Shown here: piece by piece, positions 33,089 through 47,700 of the stretch | How positions within the stretch are numbered: position 1 is the stretch's first letter | Layout: each line of letters opens with the position of its first letter | Assembly: GCA_936440205.1 (NCBI GenBank) | Contig: OW387136.1 | Span: 14,356,788 to 14,420,787 of the forward strand | Direction of reading: 5' to 3' | Length of the DNA: 64,000 nucleotides | Origin: Lepidonotus clava | Taxonomy: Eukaryota; Annelida; Polychaeta; Phyllodocida; Polynoidae | Translations under genes and position numbers: made by a program | Notes under the pieces: model-generated | Databases searched by the model: none | The model's input: the letters and a program-made list of their open reading frames with translations, nothing else | Told to the model about the DNA's origin: nothing

Positions 33089-36019
33089 TACACTTGGAAA
33101 AATGGAGTTTTCATCAATTTTATACCATATGTGACATAATTGAACCGGATAGACGGATCATTAAATGCTTTTTGGAACAAGATAGATCAATAGTTATGTG
33201 GTCTAGATAGTATCCGGCTGGTCGCTATCCTATAGATATGTACACGCTATGCTTTTAACATGATGATCTATATACATAAGAATATACTTTAAAATCATTG
33301 TGCTGCTTTTAATTCCGCATATATATGCAATATATGGTTATGTGTACCTAAAGTATATATGCCTATAGAAGAGGAATAATAAAAACAATTTCATTGAGCA
33401 GCGTTCCGACTAGTTTCATTGTTGATTTTAGGGGTCAATGGCCACCGCACTGCGACCTCGTGTGTACAGGCACCTAGTTTCCACGTAATGTGTATCCCAC
33501 TCTTCATTATTTGCAATACACTTAAAAGCTAACCCTTGTATTTGCCCAAACAGCTTGCTGCCCTGCCACGTAATTGATTAATGGCATAAACCTTGTTAAC
33601 ATGGCTCGATAGGATGCTTCATGTAAATGTTTAGATAACTGAGTGATCGAATAGAGAAGCTCTCTGTAAACAAACTTAGGCATTTGCCCATTAGATAAAT
33701 TGATTTTTCTGGAGAGTTGACCTTAGATTGGATCATTGAAACAATAAAGGCAAGATCTGATGCTTTACACTTTTATTTCATTGGGAAATAACGTTTTTTA
33801 TTTCTATTGGATCTGTTTCCTGTTCACTTTAGGTATGTTCATTGAAAAATTACTTCTTTTTGCAAATGTATGTCAATAACAGACAACTGAAAATACAAAA
33901 ATAAATATTGTCTTATCTCCGTCTCATGCAAAGAAACACCGCTCATTTGCTCATTTATTGTCTTCGATAGCTGTCATGTTTTGTGTCATACGTTCAAAAT
34001 GGCTATAAGAAAAATAGTGACACATCAGTTCTATTTGGAATTTGCATTATGAGTGATCCTACGAGCTGCAGTTAGCTTTGATCCAGTAGCATACAGCATG
34101 TCAGGTTGTTTTATTGAGTGTTTATAAAGTCATGTTGACGGCCATGTCGCTGAGAAGTGTCAATATGTACAAAGCTGGGAATCGGCCCTTTGAAACCATC
34201 CGGACAACGAGCATGGGAACGGAACAGCTGACTTTAAACGGAAAAAAATGTTGTCTTATTTCAGTTCGTCACACGTTCGTGTTCCAGTTGGTGTGTCATT
34301 ATGTTGGTAGCGTAGGAGAAATAGGAGAATAAGTTGTCTTTTAATTCAACTACTTTACCTAAATGATACATTGTGTACGATCACCTGTCGCATGTCAAAT
34401 TAAAGAAATACTCAATTTCAAGTTATGCATTTTTACTTTCATTGTTAAATGCTTAATATTATGTCCGAACGCCGACACCCCAACTCTCCTTCCCTTTTTT
34501 ATTTTCTTTTAATTCATTTCTTTAAATCATAGGCCTGTCTGTATAGTTCTGTAACGGCATGATACATTTCAAACAGAAAGGAGAAAAAAAATCAACTTCT
34601 ATAATTATTTCTGACAAATAACTGAAAACATGAAATTAATGTTTGTGTAAGTCAACTTTTTGAAGGTATGTAATATACGTGTTGTTTGCGCAGTCATGAA
34701 AAATTAGAGAAGATTCCGTCAAAAAGAACTACAAGAAGCACAAGGCACCAAAGGATCATGACCCCATACATATATCCACGGAAAGAGGATAACTAACATT
34801 ATCACAAGTATATGGGCTAACAGTAACCCAAACCGGGCTCTGGATGCCATAGAAACATATCCTCTTCATACTGCACCGTCTCAAGATCCTGCCCCGCTAA
34901 TAAATACTGCCCCGTCATCAAACCAAACCACAACAGTAGTAAAAAGAGGGGGAAGGGGTCGGTAAACAGGGCAAGCTACCCGACCCGTCCGTCGTCAGAC
35001 CCTCCGACCGTTTACAAACAGTCGGCGACCACAGTGTAAACTGGGCGTTGGATCCAGACTTTTTAATAGATGATCCCAGGCCTTAGAGGGTGGTGCCTGC
35101 CAAAGGGCGTTATGACGTTAGTGCAGTGTGATGTCTGTGGTGATTTTCAAGGAGGGACTGGAATAATTATACATTTTTGATGTCTCTACGTCTAGACTCT
35201 AGACTAGCTTAGTTTTATTAATAAATAGGTCTTTTATTGGTATACTGTATAAACACGGCAAGGTTTATATATATACCTACACAATGTATTAACTTATCAG
35301 TTCAATTCACATTATTTTTTTTATTTTTTGTCTATACTCAATTACATCAATTGATCTTCCGTATAGGTTTTATGGCATAAAGTAATACATATCATTCAAG
35401 TCAAGTCAAGTGCAATAACCAACATAATACATATAATATTGAGGTAATAAATTATGAGTCTATCCATACACACTTAGCTAGTTTAAGCATCAGTGTAATA
35501 GGATAAGATTCACCAAAGTTCTGCTAATAAGCCAATAGGTCGAGACATAACCTTGATAGTACTATTGTCTCTTCAATGCTATAGGTTATAGGTCCTATCG
35601 ATCAGGAACAAGGTTCCTAAAATTGCGCTAGATTCATGAACATTAAGCAGTGCAAAAATGTACATCATTACAGTGAACGTAGCTGTTTGTATGAAGTAGG
35701 AATTGAGTCCATCAAATTCAGGGATTACTGTCTGTGCCCTTATCAGGCTGGGTCCAGGCTAGGTTCTAGTGCCCAGTGACAGACCCATATCACACAAGCA
35801 GGGACCCATAGAGACCTATATTATCACTAAAGGCTGTATCCAACTACCCGATTATATTCACGATTTCAGAAATGTCCACGCAGTGGCAGTCAGAATTTGA
35901 TAGTATAGACATGTTATTTATCATAAGAAAGGACTTCATATTCCCTTTCTAATGGTACGTGGCATTCAAGGGTTCCATTTATATTTCTAATAACAAGAAA
36001 TTCCCAAATTCCATATCAT

Positions 36020-36205
36020 CAATAATACAAAGGCATGAAAAATTATATAATGTGTGCTATGTTTCCCTCTTGTCATAACCAATTAAATAAAAATGCACTT
36101 TAATAACGAGTGGATTTGACGGAAATGTATTTTTGATTTAATGGGTTATGACTAGAGGGAAACATAGCACACATTATACAATTGTTGATGCCTTTGTATT
36201 ATTGT
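36020..36205. mobile_element. Palindromic foldback element (MITE-like)
   Basis: Arms of about 75-80 bp are inverted copies: AATAATACAAAGGCAT at the left and ATGCCTTTGTATTATT at the right. Both contain ATAATGTGTGCTATGTTTCC in inverse orientation. The centre of about 30 bp is unpaired. It is non-coding and a different family from the 1.4-kb palindrome. Confidence 0.85.
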
Positions 36206-37088
36206 GAACTATTAAAGTTGTATGATATGGCGGTTATTTAGAACAGATGACATTATTGCATTCGTTCGTGTTTTGTAATGCTATCGGAGGAGCTCTGTAC
36301 AAGAGAGATAGAATAAAGTTGTTTAAAAAAAGAATCGTATAGTGGAATACAGGCTTAAGGGTGTGATGCCCTTTGTGGGTCCTATACACTTTGTCCACCA
36401 CTTGACAGGACTGACAGCTCTTAGTGACAGCCTGGACCACCAAGGACACTCAAGTACAGACACATAGATTAGACTTGAAATACGTCTACATAGCAATGCT
36501 TCCCCTTGTGATATGCTTGTAATGAGGTAGGGTAGGATATGATATTATCATATATTTCAAATCTATTCCAAATGATGCTAGAATGACTCTCGAAATGAAT
36601 TATTTATCACATCAGTCATAAGTGTATCAAAATGATATTCTACTTAAAACCCACCATAATATCAAATCATAATGTTATATCTTGTTGAACATTTTGTTGA
36701 AATACAGCTGCTCAAGGTCTAGCGTTTTTTCGTTGCATGTAGATATAATTGTATTTGTTTATTTGAAAAGTGATATTATGGCTGGCCCATGGAAGGGCCT
36801 ATTGATAAACTGGGATTTATATAGAGACCAGTTGGCAGATTCAGCGTTTAGATTAATAACTTTCTATGTGTACTTCCTCCATATAAACTGATTTTCAACT
36901 AATGATCACCTGAAGTAGACTACAAAAGACCTTGTATTATGGAAACTGTTCGATCCCTCTCCAGGGTCATCCGATCATTGCCCAATGTGACGGTATGATC
37001 CAACAAGTGAAAGAAGCAGATCAGTGGTCAATTTTCTGCATGGCCCTTCTTCCTAAGGTTTCCATAATGAGTAATAACTAAGTGCTGA

Positions 37089-37220
37089 CTAGGGGCGGAT
37101 CCAGGAATTCTCGAAAGAAATGGGGGGGGGGGCGCCTATATTAAAAACTATCCCTGTATGACTTAGATCTCTGAGAAGCTGTCTCAGAGACAATTGCCCC
37201 CCATGCCCTTGGTCCGGCTG
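37089..37220. mobile_element. hAT-type element, left-end fragment
   Basis: CTAGGGGCGGATCCAGGAAT followed by a G-run matches the left terminus of the 29.75-kb family. The right terminus is missing or too diverged, so the right boundary is approximate. Confidence 0.45.
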
Positions 37221-39028
37221 TCCCCTGCTGTCCCACGGCTGTCGACCCCCTGAGTGACAGGACCCCCTACACTACCAATACCACACCCCACACTGCATCT
37301 GTATTCCCATAAAGCACCGATGGGGGCTCACTGCCTGATCACAACGGGTGGTCAAAAACAACAGGCGAGTAACACTGGGGATCGAGAATGTCGGAGAAAA
37401 GGGGAAAGATGTCTTTGGAAAAGGTTTTTCTCAATTAAGTTTGGTTACAGTTTTATTTTACTTTTAAGATAGCTCTTTAACACAAAAAAGAGGATTTAGG
37501 CACCCTAACGATACACAGCTCCAGACACAAATCTTCACATATTTAGGAGTTACCGTTTGCATTAGTCCGTTCGATATGAATTTAGCCTATTGTAGAGAGA
37601 ACCAAAGAGTGAATCCTCTGAGATATAAAATATCAATAGTCATGCATTCAGAGGAATTGAGAAAATTGCCCCGCAAAACCATCACAATATCGTATTCAAA
37701 GTATCAAGTTTATTTCAATAGGCAATCCTTTCTTTTCCCTGGCCTACAGGGGAACCGTCAACCTTTGTGGTTTGTGTGAACGTCAGACCCCCGGCCCAGG
37801 TCTTTTAGACTGACCTACAAGACAGATGGCTTACATTAGTGTGCAAAGTGCGCTCTCAGGACGATTTGCTTCCATTTGTCCGTCTTCAGTGTTATCTAAT
37901 CTCCCATAAATCACTTTAACTATGCTCTAAGGGACCTAGAGTTAGTGATCCAAGACCAGATCTGTCACTCTAAGGATGCATCAAACGGCAACAGATGTAT
38001 AGAAATCAGGATTGTTTTCACTTATTATTTTCAGCTGATGTATAGAAACGCAGGGAAGGATAGCCGCAAAAGTTTATTTTTTATGGGTTCATGCCAAATA
38101 ACATTGGGAAGAACATAACATCACATCCATGTGTTTAACCCCAAACAAATTCCCAAGTGACGTCGCTCTCCAAGCAGAGATATAGTAGTTCTAGGTAAGA
38201 GAATGGCAAAGGAAATATCTGCTCGGAGAAAGCTGACCCACCCTTTTAGTGCTCACTTCCTGCACGTGTCGCCGTTTTTCAATGTACCCGTTAAACCGTA
38301 CCAGTTACAACGTTATGACTTTGTGTCGTAAACGGAGATAGTTTAGTCTAAACCTTTAACACCTGCCGCCGTCCTTTTTTCGTTATTTCTATTTTTTTAT
38401 GTAATTGCGCAGACTTTCCAGAAAATTTATCTAATTTAATTCAACGAGTATCTTTGGTGACTATCTTTCTCAGAAATGAAGGATTTTCCTTCACACATAA
38501 GTTCATGGCAGTTTCGGCAGGTTTGGAAATACTAATTAGAGATTAAAAAAATGTTAATGGCCTATTTGTCTATGCATAATTATTGATGGGTTTGCGACTT
38601 CAACGCCTAAGGACTACGACTGTGATATTGTGATATTCAGACTAGAAGTGGAACAGGCAACAACATTAATATGATTATGACCATGCAGGGTTGTCGGTTT
38701 CCTAAGATGAGCTATTTTGAGCTTTGCCATAAGACTATTTTGACACAGAGGCATTGTTCTGTCAGTTTGACTGCTGTTTAACTGAGGCTTTGATACATAA
38801 CTGATTTTCGCATAATTTTCTATCGACAACAAATTCATCATACTTATTCATCAAGAAGCCCCTATCTATTACCCTAGGCCCCTTTTACCTAAATTCCAAT
38901 GCCTTCAATGCCTCTTTTGCTTGAATGGTTTCCAAATCCTTGGGGGCGGAGGGTGGTCTTGACAAAGTCCTTTAATGCCCTTCAAAATTTGTTAATGAGG
39001 CTATTAACATTAATGTACCTTAAAGGTA

Positions 39029-39049
39029 ATGGAAAGGTCACCTTTCCAT
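39029..39049. promoter_or_regulatory. Perfect 21-bp inverted repeat
   Basis: ATGGAAAGGT and ACCTTTCCAT are exact inverses around a single central C. It could be a dimeric factor site. No factor is assigned. Confidence 0.35.
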
Positions 39050-40478
39050 GATCTTTCCATAACTTTTAAGGTCACGGTTATGTTCCCATTTCCAAAATTT
39101 TGGATTCATTTAGGGTCAAATTTGGTGCAGTTAACGGTTCTCAAATGGGAAGGCAAATTTCCAATTGTGTCCTCTCTGTATTCAGAGAGGGTTATTGCTG
39201 ATTTGAAGATAACGACTAGACCATCTTTTCTATTCTTTGTGAAACTAGTAAAAGTGCAGACATTGCCTACAAGTGGAGATATAAGGACCCCAGGGATGCG
39301 CCCTTCGCTGGTACCTGGCGATCTGCTGTGACTAAGTAAACAATCTGCAGGCGGGTAAAGGGGACTCAGGGGACCAGCGGACTGACTCCAAATGTCGTCT
39401 GCTGGCATTTTATGGCGGGAAAGCGTCATACATAATCCAACACCAGCCAACAGAGGGGATATATCCATAATGCTCTATAGAGATAAGCCTGAAGTAGATA
39501 TAACTTTCTTTTGACATACCAACTTGGAGCACAGGTTTATGTGGCTTTTGGGTAGATAAACATTATCAAGGCATTGACTGCAGCAGTATAGAATCATTCA
39601 CTAATCCTTGTGGTTTTCGTGTGCTTTCAGGTTCGTTTCAAGAGAGGATAGATTCGATTTGTGAGATACCTAAAACCATATTGCTGAATCCTCCCCTCCC
39701 CCAAACACATCCTCGCAAACTCTAGGAAGACCTGGACTGCCTCTAAATCCATGATCAATGGCCAGACTGAATGTATACAAACATTTGTAGAGTACACTAA
39801 GTCTTGATCTTCAAGGTTGACAAATATACCTGTAGAAAGTGACATAATGTCTTAATACCCCAGGCACTACTTAGCACCGTGTACATATGAATAGCAAGTG
39901 ACCTTCAGTAGTCAGAGGATCAATAAAAGTTTCTCATTAATAAGCATTTGTTTCTACATGATCTTGTGAATGTCTTCTTCACTTAGGGAAAGAGCAAACG
40001 GTTTCCTAAGTTTGAATTAACCATATTACTGTAAATGCCCACGACAGCATGAGCTCGTATGGATTAGCTGGAATATGATTGCTGATATTGGCCAATTAGG
40101 TTTTCTCAGATTGTACCAAATCATTTCCCACATAAACCCCAAATCATAATGGTTGAATAGCATGAACTTATAATTATACTTCTCCTACTAACATTAGTTT
40201 AAATTAATACCAGAGAATTAATATGGATAAGTGTACAATCATTAGGGTAATAACAGGAAGTTTGTTCAAATTAATATTTAACATAAAATTCGTTAATATT
40301 GTTATATGTGTGTAAGTAACTGTAAGTGTAATCTTTATGGATATAACCATTTGTCTACCACAACATTTGTATAAGCGCATAAGATGCAGGGGAACTATGG
40401 CCTATCACAGGTTCACAGACCAGTTGACCAATCAGGGCCTTCCTGTGGCAGATGTTTGGAAAAAAGTGTTTCGTTTAG

Positions 40479-40520
40479 AAAACCTCTGTCAGTAACTCGA
40501 AAACCTCTGTCAGTAACTCC
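40479..40520. repeat. Two tandem 21-bp units
   Basis: AAAACCTCTGTCAGTAACTC is repeated head to tail with one further base per unit. Confidence 0.85.
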
Positions 40521-41020
40521 GAAACCTGGAAAGCCTAGGCTAGGGAAGCGAACTCCTAGAACACAAACGGTTCCTTTAGGTTATGAACGCAAAGATTCAT
40601 TAATTTATCGGCAATTCCTTATAAACAAGCTTCTGCGCCAATTGAAGTGGAACGTTTTAGGGTATACTTTTTGGACTTCAATCTTCAAGTGATGGGAATT
40701 TGGCTGCATGAGCAGTGCATGAGCACTCCCATCTCAAAGCATACTGACTCTGCCACACACGGAAAAAAGGTTCCTCCCTGACTCTGAAATATAATAGCTC
40801 TTTCCAATTAACATAATTGTGTGAGTTTACAGCCTACTGTTTCTGAGGTGTGAAAGGACAGTCTTTCCTTTTCAGTGAAGTTTAGTTTTAACTGAAACAA
40901 TATTCTAATACAATTAACCCCACCAATGAATTTGAACAGCCCAAAACCGGTCCATGATGCTTTCTTCTGACTGCAATTAATAACCACTAAAGCTCCAAAG
41001 GATAGTAAGCCTTTACAGCC

Positions 41021-41208
41021 CAGGGGCGGATACAGAGCAGGGGGGGGGGGTCCTGGGGGTCCTGGGGGTCCTGACCCCCTCCTTTTGTTGGACCCCTACA
41101 CTAGGCAAAGAGGGAAAAATGTTGCACTCGTGTGTGCGAATACATGCATTTTTAGTAATTAGCCTATATGCTGACCCCCTCTTTTTGTAAATCCTGGATC
41201 TGCCTCTG
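41021..41208. mobile_element. hAT-type miniature element
   Basis: Left end CAGGGGCGGATACAG, right end CTGGATCTGCCTCTG, 188 bp, non-coding. CAGCC flanks both ends and may be part of a target duplication. Internally it contains a tandem GGTCCTGG run. Confidence 0.75.
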
Positions 41209-41725
41209 CAGCCCCCATTTTTCCAGCTAACAGCCACAGATCCCAAGGTCCATTTTTCATAGGGTGCTCAAACCCAACTGGGGTACCTCCCTGGCTCCCA
41301 TCCTTATACCTCCAGCCTACTTAGGGGTTTCAGGTTGAACTGTAACACCTCTTCTATTACTTCCCCAATATTGACTCAGTCTGGGTTTACACCCTGATGA
41401 CTGGTCTGTCTGTGGAGGCATTTTTCACTCAGTGTAACTTCAGTTTGCAGAAAGTGCTGGGTCTGTCTGGGAGGTTTAGAGATAGGGAGGACGTGGCACC
41501 AATGTTGTTGGGTCTTTAGGTGGAGTTACATTCATATCTAAATGATTTATTATATTTTATGCAATTTACTGAAATGGCTGTGGAAATGTGCCAATGGGGC
41601 ATTCTAAAAACATGCTTTTCGGTAGTGGTCTTCCATTTACAGTTTATTATTTGAGCAACAAGGGGATCCTGCACTTAGAAAAGAGGGCGTAGGTTCTAAT
41701 GCGTAATCAATTGTCAGAAAATGAT

Positions 41726-42721
41726 CTGGGCTGCGTTCTTGAGTGCCAATTTTTAACCCTGTTTTGGCTAACTTATATTTTTAGACCCTATTTGAGAGTG
41801 GTGCATTCTTGAGTGTGTGTTCAGTCTGCCTCTCTTAGATGACAGCTAAATATATCTCTCTAAATGGCATTTAAAACTGTTCTCAAGTGCACCAGAAATA
41901 AGTCTAAGTTAGCTGAGAAGGGGCTATTTTTGGCTCCAATGTAAAACTCCTCTCAGCTAACAATAAGTGTCTATGAATTTGTACAAAAATGTGAAACTAC
42001 TAAAGAATGTGTTAAAACATTAGAAAAAAAGTTCTATATTCTGAAAGCTGAGATGTTATACTAGAGTTACATGTAAAAATAGTTACAAAAATCTTAACCT
42101 AAAACCTAATAAATAGTGTTTAGAAAACCTCTGTCCCATTTTCAGTGAAGACAGTGTCTGTATGCTAAGATACCCCTGTAATGCACAACTTACTGGGGCA
42201 CCTGGAACGATTATGTAACACTGGTGCCAGTGGTCATTGAGACCGGTGCCAGCAATTATAGTCCCTCAGTAGACAATGATCCTTCACCTGTCAATCACAA
42301 TTACCTGTCTGCCTACTGTCTGGGTGCACCAGAAGGGCTCTGACCATGGTCATGCTCCAATGCACACACTTCAATTTTTTCCTGACACTTTTTGGTATCT
42401 AAATCATTATGAATTAGGTGAAATCATACCCCAATGGAAAGACACAGAAGTAAGCTGATTTTTGACATAACTCATACATAAAAATGATCTAATATTTCAT
42501 GAGAAAATATGTGAAATATAAAAATACATGTGTTTTCAATGTGCTATGGGAGGAGAAGGTCCCTCAGGAAATATGAGCCCTGTATGTGTATTGCACCAAT
42601 TGCCCTTAACCCAATCAGGCCTGACTTATTTTTGGCTCTGGGCAACACCCTCAGATAACTTGGCCAGTTAAAAATAAGTCAGCTAAGCCAGCAACTGGGT
42701 TGAGTCAGGAACGCAGCCCTG
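41726..42721. mobile_element. Non-autonomous DNA transposon, hAT-like ends
   Basis: The left end CTGGGCTGCGTTCTTGAG is inverted at the right end (TCAGGAACGCAGCCCTG). Similarity continues inward in inverse orientation (GGCTAACTTATATTTTTA against TAAAAATAAGTCAGCTAAGCC). It is 996 bp with no recognisable transposase. The internal 60-codon frame is not meaningful. Confidence 0.7.
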
Positions 42722-44989
42722 TACTATAGATTTCCCACATCTTTTTAGTGTGATTACTTGAAAATCATATAATCTATTGTTACTGTGCATCTTAGACATC
42801 AAAGAACTCATATTTCATATGATTATGTCCGAACGAAAGGGCTTGTCATGTTTTTCCTTTTCAAGAATATATCAAGTCGTAGTTGCATGCGTTTATCTGG
42901 ATCAGCCTCTGGTATACATCTCAGCGGCACGGGCGAGCACTGGTGTATGGGAATGCCAACGCGAGGAACATGTGTTTAAGAAAAACACACGACCCCAACA
43001 TAAATCATGTAACAAGCAGAAAAACGTGTCTCCCCGACGTCCAAACATGTAGTGGGCTGGTTAGGAGCAGTCTGGGGCTCGTCCACTTTGAACACTACCC
43101 TACCTTTGGAGGTTTTTGATTTTTGTTTCCTCCAGGAGGAGGGTACTCACTATATATCTTAGGGTAGGGGAGGTTTACACAAACTTTGCCACTCAATTTT
43201 AAGATTAATGCATAACTTCAAATAGAGTAAACTGTCTTAACAGTACGTTTTGATAATAACTGGCCAATTTAGTGGCTACTTTTATAGTCATAATCATATA
43301 ATTATAGGGAAAGAAGCAAATCTTTAAGAAATAGTATTTTCTTCAGTATACTTCCGGCGATATATGATTCAACATTGAAAATAAAACATTCAGTGTACAA
43401 TCAGTACATACACATCCTTTCAGTAACTAACCAGTAACTTCACAGTTAATCTTGATATCACTAAAAGTAGTATTAATAATTCCCCAGCCCAGCCACTTGT
43501 TTATAGAAATTCACTTTTTAGTTCCATGGCGAAAATAGATTATACACGCTTTTTAACTCTTCTCATTGGGTGTCCTATGTCTGAAAAAGTACTTCCAGAA
43601 AAAGGCTGGCCTTGTTAGTAGTAGTTTTTTCCTCGTCAGCTGTGCTAGATTTCTGTTGTGAGGTGTTGCCACAAATCAGGGATTCCTCAGTCCCAGTTCA
43701 CAGAGTGAGGGCCGACCAGGAACAGGCTCAAGTTAGGGAAAGTCGTGACCCGTATAATGAGGGAGCCTCACTTTTTGTATCGGGTTTCAGGTTTAGACCT
43801 TCAGGATTTCCTACAAGTTAGAAAACATTACTGTTTCAACCACAATTTTCAGAGCAAGTAGGGATGTTTCTGTTTATCAGACAACGCTTCACAAGCATAT
43901 TGAAAGGATGTAAGATTAACTGATTTTAAATGACATTGCTCCAATATAGACTAAAAGATCATAGCTTTACTAAAAACTCATAACATTTACATATGTATGA
44001 TTGCGTCCATTCTGAACGCCATTGATCTGGTCTACACTCAGGACTAACTTATAAATACATTCACTTATCAGCCAGTATATTTGGGGTAGCTATGGTGGAT
44101 TGTCATATCCACTAAAGGTATTCTAAACGGTTCAGTTCTCCCAAGAATAGCGCTGTCATCTTTTGAAAGAATACAGAAGAGAGGTGTAAAGAGGAATATG
44201 TTCATTATTTCAAACGTTTTTACGTCCATTTGAAAGATTCTCTTTACTTCCGGTCCTGGCAATTGAATGCACACATTCAAGTATAAACAAAACTAAGTTA
44301 GCATTTTCCCAGGCCCCTTGCATCTTCATAAAAATAAATACCATTTAAAAGTCATATTATTTTCGGAGGGCAAATTCTCACTTCCTTGCGAGCCACTGAC
44401 AAATCATTCAATAGTCAACCAACCACAAGAGGGGATTACGCTGGGGCTTGGTGTATAGGTCAAATAGTATACAAGCATGGTGAGGACATTATCATTTTAC
44501 AAGATTATTGGCACCATTAGAAAGGTTTTCATGGGCAATTGATATCAATAACATGCAGAAATGCCCATCCGCCTGCCCCAAAACTTTTCTTAGACTTTTT
44601 ATCTTCTTCCTAATTTTATTATGAATATATATTTAAAAGGATATATGATTAATTGATTTCCGGTGTCGTTGCTCTGATATCATTAAACTACCATAGCTTC
44701 CGACAGAACCGTTGTAAATCATACGGACATGTGGGGCACAGTGTATCCTCACTATACTAGTGAGAAACACAGTGCCAGGTACACAGAAAATGCTTAGTGC
44801 CTGGACTTGATAACGGGTTTTACCCTGGCCGACCGTGTGGATCCCCTGACCATGCAATATTCTACACCTGACTCCCCAACCAGTAGTACAGTTGTAATAT
44901 TATCCTCCCTTTGAGGGTTGGACAGGTAAATAGGCCTAATACACAGTGTTTGGGTTCTAGAAAGGGGGGTCCCCATGTTAACTGTCTCA

Positions 44990-45310
44990 TTTGGGAAATT
45001 ACTATGCTTATGGCAGTAACGATAGTATATACTAATACAGATAATACTAAATTGATTGTAGGGAAATTGCTATGGAAATAGCAGTACTAAGAGTGTATAC
45101 ATTTACAGATTGCTCACATAATTACAGAGAAATTGTTATGTTTGTTGCAGTATCTATAGTATAATTATAGTTACGTATTGTTTTATATACCGAGAAATTG
45201 TACTATGTTCGAGCGTATAATTATGATTAAAGTTTTTAAAATTGTAGGGCAACTAAGTATGTATATGCCATTATCGTTGCTGATGGCATTACCGATAGTA
45301 TATAATTTAA
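44990..45310. repeat. Degenerate tandem repeat, about 65-70-bp period
   Basis: Four to five diverged units share GAAATTRCTATG followed by GGCAGTA..GATAGTATA (R is A or G). The last unit is near 45290. Confidence 0.6.
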
Positions 45311-47700
45311 GATCGATAACAGAAAATGTATGACTGTTTTCGAATTGATGTGTTTCTAACTCAGAATTACATATCTTATCATCATATAAGATGCATGAAT
45401 TTATTGTTATTCTCAACCTACATGACTGTGATACTTGGGGCATATGGAAACTGTGAGTGAAAATACATGCTTGGCAGTTTGAAGGGTCTCTACCCTCGGT
45501 GTCCCTAATCTAAGGGATCTAGGAGGTCAGTCAAGGCTTAGCAGACACCCAAATTACCTCCAAGCCCAACCTCTCTCCTTTCACCACCCAGACCGCTCCC
45601 TTTCATCTGATAAACCCAACCCCCTGCTGTTTACTTACATTGTTTACCCAAAGTCAAATATGATCAATTGTCTATGGATCCTATATCCCTCGTTTAGTGT
45701 GCGCATATTTTCGCTGTACTTATTTTCCGACATTGCTAACTGGTCAATGCTATGTGTTTCAGCGCAAGGATACTTAGAATTATGATAATATTTTCGAAAA
45801 TAAAGAGATTTGTGGCCAAAATCATAGTTGACAGATAGTCCAAATAGATAGGGATTTTGAAGTGAAATAGCTGCATGACTGCATGCAGAACAACGTAAGG
45901 GTTAACTTTATAATAATGATCCCGTGCTCTAGGGATCGTGTTCCAATTGTAATAGTTTGTAAAGTCAACAGACTCCTATAGGCTAAAGCTCTGTAATTTA
46001 AATCCCATGCCACTTTGTTCCCTTTGAAACCAACCCTTAGTATACGTTTACAACCGTCTTTCCTTACACAATTACGCCCGCATGGGTGACTGTTTTGATT
46101 GGATTTTGAGCGTAAAGAAATTATCCTTAATCTGGGTATTATTCTCTTCTTAGAAATAAGAATCAATACCCAGGAGGCAATGGGGACGTTTTGTTAGGGG
46201 GTAAGATTACTAACCAGAAATAGCCCTGTCCTAGACGCTCGGGTTCTTTTCCTTGGGGGGTCTGGATCGTAGTGGGGAACGATTATTTGGCCCTAATTCA
46301 TGAATGCCATTTTTGTTCTTTTTCTAATTTAGGACTTACAAGATATCAATTTAGCTTATGAAGCCGATATCCTTTTGATAATTCAAATGTATAAAGAATG
46401 CATTAACTCGGTTTGGTTAGTATAGCAACAACAAGGAGTAGATGATTAAAACTTGCAAAAGTAGTATTTGTCCAATGATGGAAGGCTGAGTAATGTCGGT
46501 CTCTCTAGGAAATGCGAATGTGCCGGGGCGGTTTTCCGAAATGGTCCTATTATCTGTCATTATACTTGAGATACCCTGTCGTTTTCTCCAAACTGCTTGT
46601 CAAATTTAAGAAAAGCCTGTGTCGCCGTGTCGACTTTAGGGGTTCAGGTTCATTTTCTTTAACTTTGGACTTGGGCTCTTTGGATCATCACATATGCACT
46701 AACAGAACGGTAAAGCACGGTGTTTCCATGTTTATGGAGTCAAATTCAAACCATGCATATTACAAGGAACTACAGAATGTTTTGATTGGTAATGCCACGA
46801 GTTGATTTAACACTTTAATCTATAATAAAATATTTTGTCTTATTTTATAATACAATACTGTCTTAACTATTATATTCATAGGCATATAGACTCACACAGT
46901 CACAGACAGGGAGATACTTCCATAGTAATCGATCCTGCCAAGTCTGACACAAATGACATCACATAATCCCTTATTCAATGTAACTAAACAAATGGCAAAT
47001 AAAACGACACAGGAACAGACAACCAATAATAATGAAGGTCTATAACAACCAAGGCTATCTAAACAGGTACTATATCAATAATGATGGGGCCTATTATATG
47101 ATTATCCCAACTGTCCGTCAGAATGTATGCTTGAGGAGCTCTCTCTGTGGAATATACCTCTGAAAGTGTTAAGTGAATCGTGTACAAATCGCTAACTAAT
47201 GGTAACAGATGCGTCGGGGTCGGTCAACAAACACGACCACAGGGAATCCAGAGTTAACAACTCCGACGCCCCTGTCCAAACACACATCCCGCCCAACACT
47301 CCCTTTTCCTCCTCACTTCCCGCCACCCCACGACGTCTACCATAAATTGTGCAAGGTCTTTTTTTCAATTTCCTCCTTTTACGTGCTAAGATTCCATCAA
47401 GAATCTATCCGTCTTATCTACTTGAAATCTTGCTTTATTTTTCAATTTTGATATCATACTTAGTTTCTTTAAACTACTTTTCTCCCTATGGTGTATTTCT
47501 CCTATAGAGCATACGCAGATATATTCACTCTTCTTTTATACTAATAAACTTCATTCTCCTATGAGATTTCACCCTTCTTCAATATAGGCCTACTCTGCAG
47601 TGATATATCAACTCTTCAGGATTTAGCCCTGGGGCGCCTCAAATTTTTACATAAGGACGCCCCATCCTTTTTGGGTTTTATATGGGTGGAGAACCATAAA

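Noticed and set aside
39029-39468. 100-codon plus and 120-codon minus overlapping frames
   Set aside because: No recognisable family, no clear splice context and mutual overlap, so not called as genes.
42777-43119. Three overlapping plus-strand frames (64-91 codons)
   Set aside because: A locally GC-richer patch, with three frames open at once and no homology or splice logic.
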